In this document: one piece after another, positions 19,108 through 30,147 of the stretch
Layout: each line of letters starts with the position of its first letter
Numbering within the stretch: the first letter of the stretch is position 1
Assembly: GCA_027382625.1 (NCBI GenBank)
Contig: JAJKFJ010021596.1
Location: 1-64,000 of the forward strand
Direction of reading: 5' to 3'
From: Tetmemena sp. SeJ-2015
Taxonomy: Eukaryota; Ciliophora; Spirotrichea; Sporadotrichida; Oxytrichidae
Length of the DNA stretch: 64,000 bases
Made by a program: the position numbers and the translations under genes
The notes under the pieces: model-generated
Database searches by the model: none
Seen by the model: the letters and a program-made list of their open reading frames with translations, nothing else
What the model was told of the DNA's origin: nothing

Positions 19108-22100
19108 TGTCTTCACACAAATCTAACACCCCATCTTTTGAAACGAACTCTGCCACTCTAATGTCTTTTAAATTTATGATTCTCATATTCACAGATAGTA
19201 TTCACTCAGGTTGATCTTTTATTCAAGTGAGCCAATTTTAATAAATATTGAAATTGTTTTCGAAAAACATGATGCTACATTAAACAGCAGTAAACGTCAA
19301 TTCAGCAGCTAGAAATGTAAGCTCAATAAACGCTTATAAACCCCATTTTAGAGGAGAAATCAAGGTAATAACAGTAGTGAGAGGCAGCCTTCTTAATATT
19401 CTATTCACAATAACTCTCAAATTAAAACAGTTAGTCATTCATTTATAAATGGGAGATGAGGCAGGATATTAATTCAGAGAATCTGAAGGTTAAAGATTTG
19501 AGAGGTCTGGAGGAAGTCATTCTTAAAACACCAGGACCATAAATTGATCTTATGACAATTCAGGATCTCATTCGTCATTCAGTAATTCGAGGCCCTAAAA
19601 TTATCCCAACATCCATGAGAATAGTAATCAGTACAATTAGCAGCAAGTTTAAAGCCAAATTCAAAACGATCTTAACCTATTAAACTAAATTGTCAGAAGA
19701 TCATAAGGAGCTATAGCTTCTTCTTCGCCTTAAAGTTATTTGTCAAGAAGGTCAAACTAGCAAGCATTAATTCAAAGCAGATTGGCTAATTTAATATCTC
19801 CTTCTCATCTCAGTAGTGGCCATCATTAATTTAACTACGGCACCAACAATAGACACAATATGACTATGAGATCAAGTAATTCTCAGTCTATGGGTAGTCA
19901 ACTTTAAGGAGTTGGTGGCTCCTCAGGGGCTAATTCTTTCTTAAGTAGGAGAGTAAATCAATTGCCTAATGCAGGCAGCTTTAGCAATAGAGTTCCGCTT
20001 GGAAGTTTAATTTCGCAGCACATTCATTTGCCAAGTAGGTCCTATGCATCTAATTAAGGAGCAGGCAACAGATCAGCAGGTGGGAGAAGTAGAAGCCACT
20101 TAAGTAACTAAAATCAGTTCAGTAATCGATCATTTTCCCAAAGATCGCATCAATATGGAGTGAATTACGCTATAAGTATTAAAATATTATATTCGTATTA
20201 AGTTTCCATGACAGCAACAGGAGTTACTAAAATCCTAATTAGTCACATGATAACTCCTCTCAAGTTGAAGGGGATAACGATGCTGAAGCTGAGTATCAGA
20301 TAATTTAGGAGATAAAGTTTATGAAACTCGCTTAAGGAGAACTAGTAACTTATGTTTCAAGCTATGCTATAACACTTTTGCAATTCGTGATACTCCTTCT
20401 CGCTCAGCTTCAGTTTCTTTTGTTCGATAATCAGGAGAATTTTTGGAGCATAATTGCTGGTCTTGCTTCTGTTGACTTAATAATCTAGGAATTCGTTTGG
20501 GTTTATCAATTGAGAAATATTCATAATCTAGGACTCTCTGATACTTATGAGCTACGAAGACAAGCCATAGACACAGCTTTCTATTTCGTTTTTTCTGTAA
20601 CTTTCATTATTACTTATTTTATTAGGTAGGCCTAATTTTGATTCAATAAATTCATTATCTAATTTATTTTGTCGAACAATCTTGAAGGATCTTCAATCCC
20701 AAAGAAAATTGTCGTCTGCAGTCCCCTCATATTAGCGATTATTGTTCGGCCGTTTCTGAGGAGAGATAAATTTTAATTTCATATACCATTAAAAATGGAA
20801 ATTGTATTTAATTTAGCTGCTGCACTATGTTTAAGAATTATTCTTTGAGCGTAAGTCACTTTAATAGGTCTAACCCATTAACTTTTTTATAGTTTTGGTT
20901 CATAATAAAGGCAGCTATAACTTTACTGATAATCGACATATTCTTGAAGATTGACGATATAATAAGCTGGCAGTGGGTTTCTGTACTATGGCCTATCTTT
21001 ATCTTACTTTCGATTCTTTTCATTGCAAGTTTAACAAGCGTATTCATTTTTCTCGCTTGGCTATGCGCTTGGCTTACTGGGAACAATACAAAGCTTAGAC
21101 GCTACTAAGACTCAGACTCCTCTATTTAGTGTAAGCTTTTAGTTATTAAATTGTGATTCCTTTTGTAGTTTCAATTGCATTTTGGTTGCTAACCAAAAAC
21201 TGTGGGTAGTTCATTCTTATAATCCAGTTCTTCATAAACTTCATTCAATCTAATGATCTTTTTGAAATGAGCCACAACACAGGCTTGCTTGGAGTCTGTT
21301 ATTATGCATTGATGTTCTTGCTTACTATTTCTTTCTTTAAGCCCCTGAGTGGATGGCTTCGCAACTTTAAAATGAATCTGCATGGACAGAAGTATGGAGA
21401 GGGGGAAGTTGATGAGGAAAGGGATCTCACTCACCCCCTTCACACTGATTAATTATCCGCCTAGGGCAGAGTCAGACAAGGATTATTTAAAACTTAAATT
21501 TAACTCTTTTAAGTAAGGATAGTTGAATGAGATAGATTAAATCAGAAATCTGGAGATGCAATAAGATAAAACTCAACTAGTTCAAGCTATTTTCGATTTT
21601 CACTGCTTTTATTTTTAGAGCTAAACATGCAACGAGAACTTGATAGACTTAAGATCAGAAGCAACATCCTTTAGCAATACGAAGGAAGGAAAACACCAGA
21701 CATCCCCAAATTTATTGTAAGTGAGGATAATAAGTTGTATATGCTGTTTAGTATAGAGTATCAGGAACTTATTCAAGCTTTAATTTATCTACAATATTTG
21801 AACTTATTACATGAAGATGGGATAATTTGCGCAAGAATTCCTCACTGACTTGAGCTAGAAAATCAGCAAATTTAACTCAAAGAAAGAATACTCTCCTGAT
21901 GAAAAACCCAAAAAGAATTTAAATGTATCTATATCGATTTTCGTTGTATAGAAATAGCACTAAATATAAGCCATCACTTATGATTAAAGCAAAAGTCATT
22001 CTAAGAACCCAATGAGAGGCTATGAACAAGCAAAGAAGAGGTAAAAGATTTTAGATGAGAGTTTCTTTGAGGAGGCGGTGCTTAGTGTTCCAGAGGAGAA

Positions 22101-24138
22101 GCCTACATTTGATCACACTTCCATGGATAGTAAGAATCTTTTAAACTTACCCTTCTTTATTTAGAGACCAATGAAGCAGATTTGACGATGAATGCTTTGC
22201 TGGGACCTACTTAGAGCGAACGCAAAGCAGTTAACTCTTTCAAAAAACTGAAAAGTCTTGACAACAGCAACTAACTCCTTAAAATCTGAGCATTTTTATG
22301 ACTGAATAGTCTTTTAAATCAAGTAGAAGACTGTGCAAACAAGCAACTCCCCAAATAATAGAGATAACTAATTCATTTACTCGGAAACGAGGCCTTGGCT
22401 TACAACTATGAATGACTAGTTGCCTAACACTTCTTCTTAAACAGTAAACTAGACTGAGCAGTCAAATCTCAGAAACAACCATTAGAATCTAAGGACCGTT
22501 TCAAATCAGCTAGAAAATACTGGCTATATTCATAACTTAGGTGGCACTAACTTTCTATAGACTTAAATTATTTTCCTTATTTAACTACTTGAAGGAGTTA
22601 GAAGAGTGGTAAAAGCATCAAGAGCGTTAATTTTTCCCGAAGAAGAAAAAGACTAGGTCTATCAAGAGTGATTTTGATTATGAAAAAGTTGAGTCCTTAC
22701 CAGAAAACATTAGAGACGCTAAAGATCTTAGAGACTACTTATTGTTTAATAATTAGTTCGGCAGTTTCTTCGATCCAAAGATGGATAAGACATAGAAAAA
22801 TGAAAATTTTCCCAAATCAGGCTAATCAACCAAAGCCTAAAATTAGTAGAATAATCTAAAACGTTAATAGAAAATGCAATAGTAAATAGGTCCAGGTGGT
22901 TAAGTAAATTAGAAGGCTCAGAATTATCAGATATGCGATATTTGCTGCTAGGATAAAGCGGATGCTGTCATAGTACCTTGTGGGCATGCTGGCATCTGTT
23001 TTCTTTGCGCTTTTACTCTCTGTAAGTAAACCAGAAATTGCCACTTGTGCAGAGAGAAAATTCAAAAGATTTATTAACTCAAACTCTAATCTGTGAACAG
23101 CAAACAGAAAGATGAAAAAATAAGGAAGAAGGAGAAGAGAACTTAATTTTTTGGCATGTAAAGTAAAAGTAAAGAAGATTCTAAAATGAAAGAAAAGATA
23201 GGATACCATAGCAATACACCACAAAATGTAGTGAATAAGCCTTTTGGATATGACGATTGTCAATATCAAAGAATCAGAGCCTGCATAGAAATTAGAGATC
23301 CACCCGAAGAAGAATTGCTTTAATATCTTCTCATACATTTTTTTATATCAAGGACTTTCGTAACTTTAGCATTTGCAATAGCAACCGATTTACAGCTACT
23401 ACAAAGTAAATTTGCGAAAAACTGGTGGAGATGATGCGGATAAATTTTTCCAAGAGCTTGGGAATAACTAGTACTCTCAGCTTTCTATAAATGACGAATT
23501 TGAATTCGATGATATTGAAGCAGGTCAGGCAAATATGAAGAAAGGTAGTTCTAATACTAATTTGGTAAACAATCAGACTCATTTAATTTCTCAAGTTCCC
23601 AAGAAAGCAAATAAGAGGTCTGATTCGTATAATATGCAAAATGATAGAGATCAAAAGCTTCTGTTGGATAAAGAAATGGAAGAAGAGAATCTAGACATAG
23701 AGAAGTTGGATGATAAAACTGAGAAGATAGCCTTATCAGTTTATTTTTAAGAATGATGGACTAGATAATTAAAAGGGCATGCTCTTAATAAATCAGGTGA
23801 AAATCAAAATAGGAGACTAAAAGTATGGATAATATTCTCAAGGTGAAACAATCAGACTTGAGTATGGAATTAATGAAAATGATTCATAAAGTTTGAATTA
23901 GGAAAAGGTTTAATCTGAGGAAGAATTTTTTTTATTTATTAAAGAGACATAGAAAATAACAAACCTAGCAGAATTACTATAAAAGTCAGTATAGGTTTAG
24001 AAAAGCTAAGTTATAGAATAGCAAAATTAATTTTTAGTAAATGATAATAGCCTTTTCACGAATAACCATTAAAATCCGAATAAGATGCTGATTTTTAATA
24101 AAATGAATCGCCCGAAGTTGATAATGATGATGAATTGA
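19108..24138 (+). CDS. Multi-pass membrane protein with C3HC4 RING finger (TMEM185-like)
   Basis: The N-terminal region is Ser/Asn/Gln-rich and low in complexity (MSSHKSNTPSFETNSATLMS, then segments such as SGANSFLSRRVNQLPNAG). Hydrophobic helices follow (VSSYAITLLQFVILLLAQLQ, TAFYFVFSVTFIITYFI). The segment IDDIISWQWVSVLWPIFI resembles the I-S-W-x-W-x-x-V-x-x-P motif of TMEM185/fragile-X-F family proteins. More helices follow, then a cytosolic stretch and a RING finger at about 22930-23070: CDICCQDKADAVIVPCGHAG, then CFLCAFTLC and CHLC. The tail is acidic and polar (MEEENLDIEKLDDKTEK). It is probably a membrane-anchored E3 ubiquitin ligase. Three IESs are resolved; several junctions (near 19200, 20640-20880, 21150, 23350 and 23750) are not. 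The last open segment ends at TGA 24136-24138, but whether it belongs to this gene is inferred. Confidence 0.6.
19517..19573 (+). other. IES, pointer TCATTC, 51 bp removed
   Basis: TCATTC at 19517-19522 and 19568-19573. Excision gives RSGGSHSSFSNSRPQNYP. The insert is a multiple of three but carries an in-frame TGA. Confidence 0.82.
20173..20203 (+). other. IES, pointer TAAGT, 26 bp removed
   Basis: TAAGT at 20173-20177 and 20199-20203. Excision gives GVNYAISFHDSNRSYQNPNQ in frame. Confidence 0.82.
21577..21623 (+). other. IES, pointer CTA, 44 bp removed
   Basis: CTA at 21577-21579 and 21621-21623. Excision gives QQDKTQLNMQRELDRLKIRS, a continuous charged helix. Confidence 0.7.
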
Positions 24139-24501
24139 TTTATTTGTATTCCAGTATTAATTATGAGCAAGGAGTTTAAATTGTGGATAGAAAGGACCAT
24201 CATGAAAAGAATTTATTGCAAATGCTATTTTTATTTAATTTTTCTTTTTAATGGACAAAGGCAAGGCTCTATAAATAAGTTCAATTTGAATCCAGTTTAA
24301 GAAATATTTCTTCAAACTTTTTATTTCACTAAAATTACACAAAATTTGATAGTTGTAACTTTAAATGATGCCTCATTTATATTTAAGCATAAATAACTCT
24401 CCACTCCAAGAATAATTATTCAAAATTTGCCAAAATCAAATATTAATTCTCAAAACATTCTCACAGTTATCAATAAATATCATCTTCATTCATTTACTTA
24501 A
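24139..24501. other. AT-rich spacer between convergent genes
   Basis: Lies between the end of the RING membrane-protein gene (+) and the stop of EXO1 (-). No gene seen. Confidence 0.5.
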
Positions 24502-27090
24502 TCAAGCATTCATTTTCTTCATCAAGTAAGGAGCCCCATTTGATTTAGCATCTGATTTGAAAAACGAATCAATTTTGGAGTTAGTAATTTGCTTCTGCTC
24601 TTTAGCTGGTTTTTTAGCTGTTTATTGTGCATCCTAGCCAGTCATGCTTCCTAACTTTCTCTTCTTGCTCATCTGCATTTCTCCTTTTGGTTTCTTAGAT
24701 TTATCATTAAGAGTACTTTCAATTATAATACAAACTCATTTATATTTTAAAGTTTCAGGCTATTAAGGTTTAACTTTTTGAGCATCCTTTACTTTCTATT
24801 TCTACTCCTCTTCCTCCATAAGAACTGGAAGCACCGAGTCGAAGGCTTTAAAAGATGGTTGCACTTTATTATTGTTAAACTCAGCAACTCTCTCCTTAGA
24901 CTAAGAAAATTCTTGCTGCTGGCTACTTTACTTTTTCTAAGCAGGTGTCTGGAATTGATCACTTGGCCTCGTTGACGCTGGAATTGATGAAGATTAAATT
25001 TGCATCATAGTAGTAGAAGTATCGATCTTTGATTCTGACTTTGTAAACGGATTTAACAGCTAAAGGGAATGAACAGACGTCTGAGAGTTCGATTTATTTA
25101 TTTTTGCAAAACAGTTGAAAGGAGGAGGACTACTCTATCCACTCCTGATTCAATAAATAAAGCAAAATAAGAAAAGGATTCCAAACTAGAATCCTTGCTT
25201 AGAGGCAGAACTATGTTGCGAAAGTTGAGACATCCCTTACTTGATAAATTAGATGTCTTGCTGAATTATCTTGTTGATTTTCTTAACCTCAAGACTATTT
25301 TCTCTAAAGGTGTCGTCCAACTTCCCCATAAAGTTGTTTTGACCAATTTGAGAGAACATAGATCCATCATCTCCATCTTCATCCATGAAAAAGCCTAAAG
25401 CGTCTTCATCTATTTATCTTTTTTCAGATATCAGGCCTTGTGGTTAGAAGACTTCTCTCTTTGCCATATCAGGATCTTCTTCGTCCAAGTCATCCTCTTC
25501 AAATTGGTGGTTCTTGAAAATCTGTTGTTTCTATTTCTTTTCCTCTTCTTTAGATAATTGTCCTTATTCTCCTGGATGCAGTCTTAAATCACTCTGCATA
25601 GCAAAAAATATGATGATAAACTTAATTTTTGCATGAAATCAGTGGTGAAGAACTTTCTATCATTGCATATCAATGATCTCTCAGACACGTTGTTATCAAT
25701 ATAGTCGAGCAAAAGTTTCTTGAAGTCGATAGCATTGAGATAGTTGTCTCTAAGCTTCATGGAAGATTTCTTAAGTCTGCCATTCACAAAGTTGTCTAAC
25801 AATTTCTAGTCAATATGTTATCCCATATACTCGAGGTCAAGTTTAGTAGGATCGAAATCACTATCAATCAATATCTCATCATCAATTTTCTCCTTCTCTT
25901 TAATTTCTTCTTTTGGACTATTCTTGTCTTTAGCTGAGGCCTTCTTATTTGCGGCTTATTTCTTGCTGCTTTTGCCTTTCTTAACTTCCTCTTTAGTTTC
26001 TACTTCGGTAGCCTCAATCTATTCTTCAGGGTGGAACTCCTCAAGCTAGGTTAGTTTTCCAGTTCTTGAGTCATAAACAGTCTAATAGAAAAACACTGCT
26101 ACACTTTCTTCAAAGCTACAAATAGCCTTTGGGGACTCTCCCCTGAAATATTTTGTTACTTTCGAAAGACTTCATCACCGCATCAATCGAACCGTTGTTC
26201 TTCTAGAAATGCTTTATAGCCACTTTTAGTCCCACTTGCTGTATAGAAGGAAGATATTCACAGCCAGCCATAATGCACAATTACACAAATTGCTATCTGG
26301 TACAGCTTTGTAAGTAAGCCAGAGTCTGATCAGATTTTATGGCAGGGTCTGTAAAGCATTCGAATTTTATTTTTAAACTTTCAAGACTAGCATTTATTTA
26401 ATAGGTTTACTGTTCTTAAAATCCTTATAGTCAAAGAGTTTGCAATAGCCATTGAAATTTAATTTCATGATAAGCTTTGGGCAACCGTATGCTATCAAGT
26501 CTGAGTCCTCACTAATTGCAAAGTCTGCTATGCCTTCTTTAACCATGTAAGCTATCTGTGCGTCTGCCTCATAAGGAGCAATCACTAACTAGATAATTTT
26601 ACACTATTACAAGACTTAGAAATCTTATAAACGATAGATGTCCAATTTCTTGAGAATATCGATGAAGAGATCGATCATTTTACTCCTGAGGATCAAGCTG
26701 CGCATGAAATATTTGCGCGCCTCTTCCTCATTTCCCTCTTCTGCCTTTTGCATAGCTGTTTCTTTGTTTACCCTTTTGTTGTGGCTTCGAACCATTTCCG
26801 TAGCCTCTTTAGCTTTCAAGTGTAGACCATCGAACACGCAAATAGGTTTGATTCCATACTGCTGCACAAGCTTCAGCATCTTCAATGGGTAGGCTAGAAA
26901 TATGGAAAATACAATTAAACTTTTGAAATCCCAGAGTTTATTAGTCGAGACCCAACTCATAAGAGTAAGCATATGCGCCTTTGTAAAGCCAAGTCATGAT
27001 GTCTACAACAGCTGTTTAGTTGCGATAGCGCGCCAAGTTGCAGTCCTTGACTGCAGGTTTCAGCACTTGCAAAAGTCCTTGAATACCCAT
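24502..27090 (-). CDS. EXO1: Exonuclease 1 (Rad2/FEN family)
   Basis: 5'-3' exonuclease of mismatch repair and resection. From 27090: [20 protein letters not shown] and [20 protein letters not shown] (N nuclease region, catalytic Asp). Then [38 protein letters not shown] with [20 protein letters not shown] (I region with the acidic metal ligands), and [20 protein letters not shown] followed by [13 protein letters not shown] (helix-hairpin-helix). The C-terminal half is Lys/Glu/Asp-rich and poorly conserved, as in EXO1. It closes with [12 protein letters not shown], resembling the C-terminal PCNA-binding motif of this family, and TGA 24504-24502. One IES is resolved. A second interruption, between ELGLD and YPLKML (about 26893-26950), is either an IES with a CTA pointer or an intron. 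The gene is head to head with PARN. Confidence 0.85.
26590..26639 (-). other. IES, pointer ATCTA, 45 bp removed (in frame)
   Basis: Minus-strand ATCTA at 26639-26635 and 26594-26590. The insert is a multiple of three without TGA. Excision gives [20 protein letters not shown], the normal spacing in EXO1. Confidence 0.85.
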
Positions 27091-27175
27091 TCCTATTTTG
27101 AACTCAAGTTGCTATTTACTTTATTAAATTCAAATTGGCGCCCATTTTTATCTCCAATCGCCTTATTTTTTGAGG

Positions 27176-27187
27176 AGCTCAAAGATA
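27176..27187 (+). repeat. 12-bp scrambling pointer, MDS2 copy
   Basis: The 12 bases AGCTCAAAGATA are identical to 29739-29750 and in the same codon phase. The flanking bases differ on both sides. This marks the 5' edge of the second PARN segment. Confidence 0.9.
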
Positions 27188-29750
27188 CTGGAAAAGTAAA
27201 GAGTCTGCTAAGAATTTCTTAGCTTTTCAGATGGGTATCTGTGGCTTTAAATATGATACCGCTACTCTAACACTCACTTGCTATCTTATAATCATCTATT
27301 AAATATTTAATTGATCCCTACAATATGAATATCATGCCTTACTAGAATAGAGACAGAGACCCTAAGGGAAAAAGAGAGCCTCACAACTTCTATATACAAT
27401 AGAGCGCTTTTCAATTTTTGAAGGACTATAAATATGACTTCAACAAGCTCATGTATGAGTCTGTTCCGTTCTTGAGTTATGCAGAATACAAAAATTACCT
27501 CACAGATATCAAACTCCAAGAGTAAACCTTAAAAAGTAATCCTATTTTCTCTCATTGATTGCCTTATTTTATTCATAACTAGTTGAGGAGACTAAGTTCG
27601 ATTCAGCTGAGTGCATCACTTATGCAAACTCCTGGTTTCATATAATCAAAAGCTGGCTTGAAGAAACCGGAAGAAAAATTCCAGCCACGGAGTTAGCGAA
27701 TTCTCCCAAGAATAGTCTCAAACTAGATATCTCATTCACAAAGTATTATCTCTTTGCTAACAATAAAAATTCCAATTATCATTTTATATGTTTTATCTTA
27801 GATTTTTGCAAGTTTGAGGAAAAATATTCTTAAGATGTTTCCTAAAGATCAGCTCAGCATAGAGTTTATAGTTGACGATGCCAATTCAGAAATTTACCTT
27901 GAATCAATTGCTCAATTAATTTTAAATTTCTAAATTAATATGTTGAAGTTAAAGGTTGTAAACGATCGCAGTTCTTGAAAAAATTTAAAACTAGAAGTAA
28001 AGAGCTGACAATTACAAAGCTCTGGCCAATTTATCTACAGCTAAAACTTGATTGGGAACGATTTGTAAACTTCACTCAAGTAATTTTGTAACACTCCAGC
28101 CATGTTAGAAGGCATTTTAAAACTGGAAAGCTCGAATTAACTGAATGAGTTGTTGAAAAATCCTGCTGAAGAAGGTCACTAGCTGCTAGATTCTGTTTCC
28201 AAGAATGTTTTAGAATCAATTGAAATTGACACAGAACATCTTCTAGGTGCAAGTATCTTGCCTTTATATATTGCAGCACTCTAAAAGCCAGTAGTATTTT
28301 ATCAAGGGTTTTCGGATTTATTGTACTTGTACCACTAATTCTACAAGCCTTTACCTGATGATCTGCTTTTAAAAATAAGTATAACTATATTTCAAAATTT
28401 AAAAATGATCTGCTTGAATTTAGAGCAAGTATAAATACTCTTTTTCCTCACCTATACGACGCCAAAGTTTTGCTCTAAAATAATTCAGAGTTAGAAAGCA
28501 TGATTAAATCAGTAGGAGGCTAAAATCTCCACTCGAGTTTTATCCGATCCACAAGCGATGATTTACAATTCTCCTAGGTGATAAGTAACATACATTTATC
28601 ATTATTTCTTCTTAATAAATGAGTATGATAAAAATAGCTAAGGGGTTTGAAAATTACTCTTTTGATAAGGATCTAAGTCATGAGGCAGGATTTGATGCAC
28701 TCTAAACTGGTGTGAGTTTCTTTAAATTCGCTTCTTTTCTAAATGGGCGCATAAATAAAAAGTACACTTTCCCTACTAAGCTAGAGCTTACTAAGGGAAG
28801 TAAAAGGAAAGGGGTGAATAATTTTCTGCAGACCAATAAGAATCAATTCCCTATCTTCTAGCTCAAGAAAAATTTATAACTCGATCCTTGGGAAAGCTAT
28901 AAGGAATCTCAGAAGGGCACTTAAGACTTGCTGAGCACAAAATCAACAAACTAGTAGCAGCTGAAAGAGCAATTATATTTTAGATATATTTGAAAGACTA
29001 TATCTTTGTGGTTGATGAATTGCCGTAGGATGCAGACCTAATTAAAATTAAGTAGTTCATAGAGCAGAAATTCAGTATTCAGATATCAATTTAATAACTT
29101 TAATAAGAAGTATTTAACTTATTACAATGTATGATGACAAAGGAATCTTAGCGAGATAAAAGATTCTCAAGGAGATAACTTCAAGTGCTGAATTGGCTTT
29201 AAATAGAAAATCGGATTCTTCTAAGGGGAATTCTTTGACTTTAATGATTAAATTATTATTAGTTGAATAGGAGGATTTATTTCACAGTTCAAGGGTTTCA
29301 AATAGAAGAGAATATGAACCATATTCTTTAAAATGAGGGAGGAGAAATAGATCTCCCTGAAATAAGTGAGAATGCAAAGCTTTATGGCTTCCAGCAACGG
29401 ATTATAGAGGCTAAATTTGAGGCCGAAGAATATAACTAAGAGATGTTTACAGCTATTAAAAAAGCTTATAATCTAAAATTTTGATATTTCTTAATTAAAT
29501 CTTTTTTCTCGTATGATTTAAAAATAAATGGAAGGGTTAATAAAATTATTTGAGCCTTTGAAATTTAAAATTAACTTAATAGAAAAAAAATTTTAATGAA
29601 TATTACACGCTACAACTTCCGCAAAGAGCTGCCCCGAATCCTTCAGAACTTGAAAAGCTCAGATTTTGTAGCTATAGATTTTGAATTTTCGGGATTACTA
29701 ACTGAACATATTCACTCCAATTAGGCCACTGACACAGTAGCTCAAAGATA
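27176..29750 (+). CDS. PARN: Poly(A)-specific ribonuclease PARN, scrambled germline locus
   Basis: A DEDD-family 3' exonuclease that shortens poly(A) tails. The N-terminal segment lies last, at 29596-29750: MNITRYNFRKELPRILQNLK and DFVAIDFEFSG (catalytic Asp and Glu). It ends in the 12-bp sequence at 29739-29750, which is repeated at 27176-27187 at the start of the next segment. Joining there reads DTVAQRYWKSKESAKNFLAF, then QMGICGFKY and RDPKGKREPHNFYIQQSAFQ. Segments then follow in normal order: CITYANSWFHIIKSWLEETG, VVFYQGFSDLLYLYHQFYKP (catalytic Asp), FPHLYDAKVLL, HEAGFDALQTGVSFFKF (catalytic His and Asp), and a C-terminal part ending at TGA 29482-29484. The germline order is thus 2...n-1, a circular permutation on one strand. 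One internal IES is resolved; other junctions (near 27520-27585, 27900-28290, 28560-28650 and 28970-29280) are only approximate. Confidence 0.88.
27247..27306 (+). other. IES, pointer TTAAATAT, 52 bp removed
   Basis: TTAAATAT at 27247-27254 and 27299-27306 in matching phase. Excision joins MGICGFKY to LIDPYNMNIMPYQNRDRDPK in PARN. Confidence 0.88.
29596..29750 (+). other. PARN first coding segment (MDS1), displaced downstream
   Basis: Encodes the start Met and the catalytic DFEFSG motif. It lies 111 bases downstream of the PARN stop codon and ends with the 12-bp pointer at 29739-29750. It has no open continuation of its own: after the pointer the sequence becomes AT-rich. Confidence 0.9.
29739..29750 (+). 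repeat. 12-bp scrambling pointer, MDS1 copy
   Basis: Matches 27176-27187 exactly. It is longer than any of the 44 pointers found at non-scrambled junctions here (3-9 bp). Confidence 0.9.
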
Positions 29751-30147
29751 AATACAAAAAAATCTTTAATCTAAATTTTCTTCTTTTTTTACTCTTTCTT
29801 TAAAAATTTATTAATAATTTCTGCTTTTATATTTTTCATTTATCTATCTTATGAGTGATATATCAAATAAAATCCTATAATATATGAGCAATAGATTTAA
29901 TCTTATTTTTCAGGACTTAATTCTTCTAATGGAAAAAAGGGATATATGCTCCACTTCTAAATTATATTAAGATTCTTGTGGATATGAACATTCCTCAGAG
30001 TTGACTTCGCAGCTCCTATGCACCAACAAATCAAAGGGATTATAATTTAATATATACGAATTATAAGAGATTATTATTTTTTAGATCGCCTCAAAATCAT
30101 GAATTGCTACTAGGAAGCCATCTTTTTCAAGCAGCATAAATGCGAGC
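29751..30147. other. AT-rich spacer with possible 5' segments of the next gene
   Basis: Mostly AT-rich. From about 30000 short protein-like pieces appear that may be upstream segments of the RING-H2 gene, but no start or pointer could be fixed. Confidence 0.4.

Noticed and set aside
22856..23338. 160-codon minus-strand ORF with hydrophobic residues
   Set aside because: Antisense to the RING finger segment on the plus strand, whose Cys/His pattern is clear.
26893..26955. IES with pointer CTA in EXO1 between ELGLD and YPLKML
   Set aside because: A 3-bp pointer fits, but an intron starting GTCTCG and ending TCTAG also fits, so it was not listed as a resolved IES.
24502..29750. EXO1 and PARN interpreted as a nuclease operon or defence island
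   Set aside because: They are divergent eukaryotic housekeeping genes on opposite strands of ciliate germline DNA; nothing suggests joint function.
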